Assembly: GCA_023134955.1 (NCBI GenBank)
Contig: JAGLUC010000294.1
Span: 1 to 10,875 of the forward strand
Length of the DNA: 10,875 nucleotides
Reading direction: 5' to 3'
Source of the DNA: Methylococcales bacterium
GTDB taxonomy: Bacteria > Pseudomonadota > Gammaproteobacteria > Methylococcales > Methylomonadaceae
Both the position numbers and the translations under genes were made by a program. Position 1 is the stretch's first letter; the number at the start of each line of letters is the position of its first letter. This document shows, piece after piece, positions 6,617 through 10,875 of this stretch. Below the pieces are notes generated by a model. It made no database searches, had not been told where the DNA came from, and worked only from the letters and a program-made list of their open reading frames with translations.

Positions 6617-8893
6617 TTAAGCAACAGTGAGTTCTTTACTTGTTATTGAAAATGCCAGTTCATTATCTTCGACATAAATGCGCACGTGACCACCCTTTGC
6701 TAATTTTCCAAATAATAAATCATTAGCTAATGGTTTTTTGATTTTATCCTGAATTAAACGTGCCATTGGTCGAGCGCCCATTTTAGGGTCACAACCATGC
6801 TCTGCTAACCATAAGCGAGCTTCTGACACTAGCGATAAGGTAACGCTTTTATCGGCTAGCAAATGTTCTAATTCAAAAATAAACTTGTCAACCACGCTTC
6901 CTACAATTGAAATATCAAGAGGTTTAAATTGCACAATAGCATCAAGACGATTCCTAAATTCTGGTGAAAAGTTTTTTTCAATTACTTTTAAACTATCACT
7001 AGCATGGTCTTGTTGGGTAAAACCAATTGAGGCGCGACTGCCCTCTTCTGCCCCTGCATTTGTAGTCATAATTAAAATGATATTACGAAAATCTGCTTTT
7101 CGACCATTATTATCAGTTAATGAACCATGATCCATCACTTGTAATAACAAGTTAAAAACATCGGGATGGGCTTTTTCTATTTCATCCATTAATAACACTG
7201 CATGGGGCTGCTTAGTTACCGCTTCTGTTAATAGTCCGCCCTGGTCAAAACCAACATAACCAGGAGGCGCACCAATTAATCGTGAAACAGTATGTCGTTC
7301 CATATACTCTGACATGTCAAAACGAAGAAGTTCAACCCCCATCACTTTGGCTAATTGTTTACTGACTTCTGTTTTACCCACCCCAGTAGGGCCTGCAAAC
7401 AGAAAAGAGCCAATGGTTTTAGTAGTGTCTCTTAAGCCTGCGCGTGATAATTTAATCGCTGTTGCTAATTCTGAAATTGCTTCATCTTGACCAAATACCA
7501 GCATTTTCAAACTCTTTTCCAATTGTTCTAGCTTATCTTTATCACTACTTGAAACAGATTTTTCTGGAATTCTGGCGATTTTTGCAATAATTTCTTCAAT
7601 TTCATGGCAATCTATAGTCTCTTTTCTGTCATCGGGACTAAAAAGACGCTGTCTAGCACCTGCTTCATCAATTACATCAATCGCTTTATCGGGTAAAAAA
7701 CGATCTGTAATAAAACGGTCAGCAAGTTCGGCCGCTAATGTTAATGCTTCAGAAGTGTATTTTAATTCATGATGTTCTTCAAACCTTGATCTAAGACCTA
7801 CAAGAATTTTAATAGTATCTTCAACTGAAGGCTCTGTAATATCAATTTTTTGGAAGCGTCTGGCTAAAGCATGATCCTTTTCAAAAATACCACGATATTC
7901 TTGATAAGTAGTAGAGCCTATACAGCGTAACTGACCAGAAGCCAGTACGGGCTTAATTAGGTTAGACGCATCCATAACCCCACCTGACGCAGAACCTGCA
8001 CCAATAATAGTATGAATTTCATCAATAAATAAAATAGACTCTGGTTCTTTTTTAAGTTGATTAACCAATGCTTTTAAGCGTTTTTCAAAGTCACCTCGAT
8101 ATTTGGTGCCAGCAACTAAGGAGCCTAAATCTAAAGAATATATTACGTTACCTAACAATACATCTGGCACATTTTCTTCGACAATACGTTTAGCTAAGCC
8201 TTCTGCAATAGCTGTTTTACCAACGCCTGATTCTCCAACGAGTAAAGGATTATTTTTTCGTCTACGGCAAAGAACTTGTATGGTTCTTTCTATTTCTTTT
8301 TCTCTACCAATTAAGGGGTCTATTCTACCCAGAATAGCCTCTTCATTAAGGTTGGTTGTATATTTATCAAGAGGGCTGGTTTCTACCTGCTTCTCTGTAG
8401 AAGAATTTAAATTGGATACACCCTCTTCTGTTTCTATCTCTTGTTTATCCTGCTCAACTTTAGAAATACCATGAGCAAGATAGTTAACCACATCAAGCCT
8501 TGATATATCATATTTTATAAGTATATAAACGGCATGAGAGTCTTGTTCACTAAACAGAGCAACAAACAAGTTTTCTCCAGTGACTTCTTTTTTATCTGAT
8601 GCTTGTACATGAAAAACAGCTCGTTGTAAAACACGTTGAAAACCAAGTGTAGGTTGAGTCTCACGCCGTATGTTTTTAGGAACTAATGAAGCTGTTTCAT
8701 CAATAAATTTTGTTAACTCTTCGCGTAAAGATTGACAATCACAATCACAATCACAAGCTTGCAAGATAACCTTCACAGATTCATTATCTAAAAGAGCAAG
8801 TAACAGATGTTCCACGGTAATAAATTCATGCCGTTTATTATGTGCATAAGTGAATGCATTATTTAAGGTAATTTCAAGTTCTTTGCTTAGCAT
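6617..8893 (-). CDS. clpA: ClpA, ATPase/specificity subunit of the ClpAP protease
   Basis: At 758 residues it equals the E. coli ClpA length. In order it has the double-helical Clp N-domain (~1-145), which docks ClpS; a charged linker (~146-170); AAA+ module D1 with Walker A GESGVGKT (220-227) and Walker B ILFIDEIH; AAA+ module D2 with Walker A GPTGVGKT (501-508) and LLMDEIEKAH; the ClpP-binding loop IGF (623-625), where E. coli ClpA has IGL; and the D2 small domain (GARPMARLIQDKIKKPLA). ClpA unfolds tagged proteins with ATP and feeds them to ClpP, which is not encoded here. AAGAGA lies just before the ATG on the minus strand. clpS ends 29 bp upstream, so the two form an operon. The N-domain carries a Cys-Asp repeat (47-53), two residues longer than the E. 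coli segment. That comparison is from memory of the E. coli protein. Confidence 0.97.
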   Translation of the reverse strand: MLSKELEITLNNAFTYAHNKRHEFITVEHLLLALLDNESVKVILQACDCDCDCQSLREELTKFIDETASLVPKNIRRETQPTLGFQRVLQRAVFHVQASDKKEVTGENLFVALFSEQDSHAVYILIKYDISRLDVVNYLAHGISKVEQDKQEIETEEGVSNLNSSTEKQVETSPLDKYTTNLNEEAILGRIDPLIGREKEIERTIQVLCRRRKNNPLLVGESGVGKTAIAEGLAKRIVEENVPDVLLGNVIYSLDLGSLVAGTKYRGDFEKRLKALVNQLKKEPESILFIDEIHTIIGAGSASGGVMDASNLIKPVLASGQLRCIGSTTYQEYRGIFEKDHALARRFQKIDITEPSVEDTIKILVGLRSRFEEHHELKYTSEALTLAAELADRFITDRFLPDKAIDVIDEAGARQRLFSPDDRKETIDCHEIEEIIAKIARIPEKSVSSSDKDKLEQLEKSLKMLVFGQDEAISELATAIKLSRAGLRDTTKTIGSFLFAGPTGVGKTEVSKQLAKVMGVELLRFDMSEYMERHTVSRLIGAPPGYVGFDQGGLLTEAVTKQPHAVLLMDEIEKAHPDVFNLLLQVMDHGSLTDNNGRKADFRNIILIMTTNAGAEEGSRASIGFTQQDHASDSLKVIEKNFSPEFRNRLDAIVQFKPLDISIVGSVVDKFIFELEHLLADKSVTLSLVSEARLWLAEHGCDPKMGARPMARLIQDKIKKPLANDLLFGKLAKGGHVRIYVEDNELAFSITSKELTVA
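8735..8755 (-). repeat. In-frame hexanucleotide repeat in clpA (Cys-Asp run)
   Basis: Three and a half tandem copies of TGTGAT (minus strand) encode alternating Cys and Asp at ClpA residues 47-53, giving four cysteines in seven residues. Each unit is 6 bp, so slippage would add or remove two residues without a frameshift. The segment lies between helices of the N-domain, where family members usually have a short variable loop. Confidence 0.8.
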
Positions 8894-8922
8894 AATAGTC
8901 TCTTTTTATTTAGAGGTGCTCT

Positions 8923-9246
8923 TTAGGCTTTTTCCATTTCGCACATCAGTGGGTGATGATTCTCTCGCGAAAATTCATTCACTATGTGGACTTTTGTTTC
9001 TGCGACATCTTTTGTATATACACCACAAATTCCAACTCCTTGGGTATGTACTTGTAACATCACTTGTGTTGCCTTATCTTCAGTCATATTAAAATGATCT
9101 GTCAGGATTTCAACCACAAAATCCATGGGCGTAAAATCATCATTAATTAATACTACCTTATATAAAGACGGCTCTTTTAATTTTGGCTTTGCTTCCTGAA
9201 CGACTAAACCGAAGTCATCATCATGAGTTGAATTAATATCAGACAT
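8923..9246 (-). CDS. clpS: ClpS, ATP-dependent Clp protease adaptor
   Basis: At 107 residues it is close to the E. coli length (106). A disordered acidic N-terminal extension (~1-27) is followed by the ClpS core. The core has YKVVLINDDFTPMDFVVEIL (28-47), holding the Asn-Asp-Asp and Thr-Pro-Met residues that line the N-degron pocket, then the ATQVMLQVH helix with its pocket His, GICGVYTKDVAETK and the terminal HPLMCEMEKA. ClpS hands proteins with N-terminal Leu, Phe, Tyr or Trp to ClpA and blocks ClpA self-degradation. It is the first gene of clpS-clpA. No good Shine-Dalgarno sequence precedes the ATG; a candidate promoter just upstream would give a leader of only about 16 nt. The gene is divergent from nudJ. 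Confidence 0.96.
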   Translation of the reverse strand: MSDINSTHDDDFGLVVQEAKPKLKEPSLYKVVLINDDFTPMDFVVEILTDHFNMTEDKATQVMLQVHTQGVGICGVYTKDVAETKVHIVNEFSRENHHPLMCEMEKA

Positions 9247-9264
9247 TTTATTACGTTATGATTA

Positions 9265-9332
9265 TTACACTATATTAAACAGATCTAAAGTGTAACATAG
9301 TGCCTATTTTTAATATTTCAATCTTTTACACT
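9265..9332. promoter_or_regulatory. Three TTACACT/AGTGTAA copies in the clpS-nudJ divergent region
   Basis: TTACACT occurs at 9265-9271 and 9326-9332, with its exact inverse AGTGTAA at 9289-9295. The first and second copies form a 7-bp inverted repeat with a 17-nt spacer over the candidate clpS promoter. A nested second pair, CACTAT (9268-9273) and ATAGTG (9297-9302), overlaps it. The third copy overlaps the -35 of the candidate nudJ promoter. This arrangement could be an operator for a shared repressor, but promoter-like A+T-rich DNA can produce such matches by chance. Confidence 0.3.
9269..9296 (-). promoter_or_regulatory. Candidate promoter for clpS-clpA
   Basis: On the minus strand, GTTACA (9296-9291, 4 of 6 to the -35 consensus) and TATAGT (9274-9269, 5 of 6 to the -10) are 16 bp apart. 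Transcription would start near 9262, about 16 nt before the clpS ATG. The elements overlap an inverted repeat of TTACACT. Confidence 0.35.
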
Positions 9333-9354
9333 GACTATTTAATTCTAGTAAAAT
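9325..9354 (+). promoter_or_regulatory. Candidate sigma-70 promoter for nudJ-mnmA
   Basis: TTTACA (9325-9330) and TAAAAT (9349-9354) each match five of six consensus bases and are 18 bp apart. The start of transcription would fall near 9361, about 20 nt before the nudJ ATG at 9381. This also argues against an upstream GTG start at 9300. Confidence 0.5.
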
Positions 9355-9380
9355 ATCACGATTTTTTTGAGAATATTTTT

Positions 9381-9842
9381 ATGGTCTGGAAACCTCATGT
9401 AACAGTAGCAGCAGTCATAGAAAATAAAAACAAATTTTTACTTGTTGAGGAACAAATAAATAATGGAATTGCTTTTAACCAACCTGCAGGACATCTGGAA
9501 GAAGGTGAAAATATGATTACCGCAGTTAAACGAGAGGTTAATGAAGAAACTGCCTGGAAATTTGAAGCTGAATCTATTATTGCCATTCAGCTTTGGCGTA
9601 AAACACCTGATTCCCCAAGTTTCCTTAGAGTGTGTTTTTCGGGTTTTGTTCATTCCTTTAATGCTGATCAAGCACTTGATGATGATATTATCACTACACA
9701 TTGGCTTACACGAGAACAAGTTGCTAATAAAAACGAACAATTACGTAGTCCTTTGGTTTTAAAATCAATAGATCAATATTTAACTGGATTACGCCACCCT
9801 TTATCTTTATTAAAATCGTACATAGATTATACAGATGAGTAA
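9381..9842 (+). CDS. nudJ: NudJ-like Nudix phosphatase
   Basis: I chose the ATG at 9381 and not the earlier in-frame GTG at 9300. It gives 153 residues, the E. coli NudJ length, and the typical opening M-x-WKPHVTVA. A good promoter also lies between the two starts. The Nudix box runs from G37 to W59 (GHLEEGENMITAVKREVNEE then TAW) with E43, R51, E52, E55 and E56 in place. The usual Gly near its end is Ala, a substitution I recall from other NudJ proteins. The NudJ signature NQPAGHLE (33-40) and the tail block LRSPLV are present. NudJ hydrolyses nucleoside di/triphosphates and thiamin pyrophosphate precursors in a Mg-dependent way. Its last codons overlap the mnmA start by 8 bp, so the two are translationally coupled, an arrangement common in this class. 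Its Shine-Dalgarno sequence is weak (GAGA, 9 nt ahead). Confidence 0.93.
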   Translation: MVWKPHVTVAAVIENKNKFLLVEEQINNGIAFNQPAGHLEEGENMITAVKREVNEETAWKFEAESIIAIQLWRKTPDSPSFLRVCFSGFVHSFNADQALDDDIITTHWLTREQVANKNEQLRSPLVLKSIDQYLTGLRHPLSLLKSYIDYTDE

Positions 9843-10875
9843 AAATATTATTGTTGGCATGTCGGGTGGTGTTGATTCATCAGTCACTGCATTAAAACTT
9901 TTAGAACAAGGTCATCATGTCACTGGTTTGTTTATGAAAAACTGGGAAGAAGATGATGGCACAGACTATTGCACAGCAATGGAAGACCTTGCAGATGCAC
10001 AGCAAGTCAGTGATAAACTAGGTATAGAACTAAGAACAGTTAATTTTGCCAGTGAATACTGGGATGAGGTTTTTGAAGTTTTTTTGTCTGAGTTTAAAGC
10101 AGGAAGAACTCCAAACCCTGATATTCTTTGTAACAAACACGTTAAATTTAAAGCCTTTTTAAATTATGCCATTGAAGATTTAGGTGCTGAATATATTGCT
10201 ACAGGGCATTACGCCCGTGTCCAAGAGACTAATGGTGAATACCAATTACTCAAAGGCTTAGATCCTAATAAAGAACAGAGTTATTTTCTTTATACCTTAG
10301 GTCAAAAAGCATTATCTAAAACATTATTTCCCATTGGAGAAATGCACAAGCCTGAGTTAAGGGCAATGGCCAAGAAAGCGGGTTTTGATAATTATAAAAA
10401 GAAAGACAGTACTGGAATTTGTTTTATTGGTGAGCGGAAATTTACAGAGTTTTTAAAACGGTATTTACCGACTCAGCCTGGTGAAATGCGAACGCCTGAA
10501 GGTCAATTTATAGCCAAGCATCAAGGTTTAATGTACTACACCTTAGGACAACGACAAGGTTTAGGTATTGGTGGTGTAAAAAATGCGCCTGATGAACCCT
10601 GGTATGTTTTAGAAAAGGATTTAGACAATAATATTTTAATTGTAGGGCAAGGTCACGACCATCCTTTAATGCTTCATAATACCCTGGAAGCTGGTCAGCT
10701 AGACTGGTGTAACGACAAACCACTAACTGAAACAGTTAAATGTAAAGCTAAAACACGTTACCGGCAAAGTGATCAGGAGTGTATTCTCCAACCTTTAGCC
10801 AATGGGCGTTGTAAGGCTGTTTTTACTATTCAGCAAAGAGCCATTACACCAGGTCAATCTGTTGTATTTTATGAT
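9835..10875 (+). CDS. mnmA: MnmA, tRNA-specific 2-thiouridylase (3'-truncated by the window edge)
   Basis: The frame is open from ATG 9835 to the window end, giving 347 codons. E. coli MnmA has 368, so about 15-20 codons are missing and no stop is seen. The PP-loop GMSGGVDSS (8-16) binds ATP. C99 in NPDILCNKHVKF is the conserved nucleophile, and C196 in DSTGICFIGER is the second catalytic cysteine that carries the persulfide. GHYAR (124-128), KEQSYFL (146-152) and the C-terminal beta-barrel blocks YTLGQRQGLGIGG and WYVLEKD follow. MnmA transfers sulfur, relayed from IscS through the Tus proteins, to U34 of tRNAs for Lys, Glu and Gln. It is expressed with nudJ from the upstream promoter; the 8-bp overlap and weak ribosome binding site suggest coupled translation. 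Confidence 0.96.
   Translation, partial: MSKNIIVGMSGGVDSSVTALKLLEQGHHVTGLFMKNWEEDDGTDYCTAMEDLADAQQVSDKLGIELRTVNFASEYWDEVFEVFLSEFKAGRTPNPDILCNKHVKFKAFLNYAIEDLGAEYIATGHYARVQETNGEYQLLKGLDPNKEQSYFLYTLGQKALSKTLFPIGEMHKPELRAMAKKAGFDNYKKKDSTGICFIGERKFTEFLKRYLPTQPGEMRTPEGQFIAKHQGLMYYTLGQRQGLGIGGVKNAPDEPWYVLEKDLDNNILIVGQGHDHPLMLHNTLEAGQLDWCNDKPLTETVKCKAKTRYRQSDQECILQPLANGRCKAVFTIQQRAITPGQSVVFYD

Noticed and set aside
8103..8474. 123-codon open frame on the + strand inside clpA
   Set aside because: It is antisense to highly conserved clpA sequence, with no ribosome binding site or recognisable protein. It is a shadow frame.
9300..9380. N-terminal extension of NudJ from GTG at 9300
   Set aside because: The 27 extra residues do not match the family and would span the predicted promoter. 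The ATG at 9381 gives the exact family length and opening.
10508..10723. 71-codon open frame on the - strand inside mnmA
   Set aside because: It is antisense to conserved MnmA sequence and has no independent support.

Overview
The window comes from a low-GC gammaproteobacterium. The evidence is the strongly gammaproteobacterial infA / clpA-clpS / nudJ-mnmA block, with ClpA at the same length as the E. coli protein and NudJ overlapping MnmA. A methanotroph-like or sulfur-oxidiser-like lineage is possible, but that is a guess from gene content and a GTAG-headed palindrome, not something the sequence proves. No rRNA, tRNA, CRISPR array, prophage or transposase gene is visible.

Left half (1-6188, all + strand) is an accessory signalling neighbourhood. 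It opens with the 3' part of an ABC1/ADCK-type kinase gene with intact catalytic motifs and no membrane anchor visible in the part seen. Two short tandem paralogous roadblock/LC7-like proteins follow. Next is an MglA-like small GTPase whose G domain carries an unusual extra region of about 340 residues. Last comes a protein joining a kinase-like N-terminal domain to a complete calcineurin-like metallophosphoesterase. Roadblock proteins such as MglB are known partners and GAPs of MglA-type GTPases, so the core GTPase/roadblock pairing is well grounded. The coupling to a kinase-like/phosphatase fusion, and perhaps to the ABC1 kinase, is inference. It is the best candidate here for an undescribed system: a GTP switch linked to reversible phosphorylation or phosphodiester signalling. 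The genes are separated by 61-343 bp, so they form a same-strand cluster and not a tight operon. The leaders hold hairpins, a REP-like palindrome and, before the phosphoesterase gene, a long stem with no Shine-Dalgarno sequence.

Right half (6189-10875) is housekeeping. infA (+, translation initiation factor IF-1) converges on the clpS-clpA operon (-, N-end-rule adaptor and AAA+ unfoldase of the ClpAP protease). A 134-bp divergent promoter region separates clpS from nudJ (+, Nudix phosphatase), whose end overlaps the start of mnmA (+, tRNA 2-thiouridylase). mnmA runs off the window about 15-20 codons before its expected end. The main oddities here are an in-frame hexanucleotide repeat giving alternating Cys-Asp in the ClpA N-domain, and three copies of TTACACT/AGTGTAA in the divergent promoter region.
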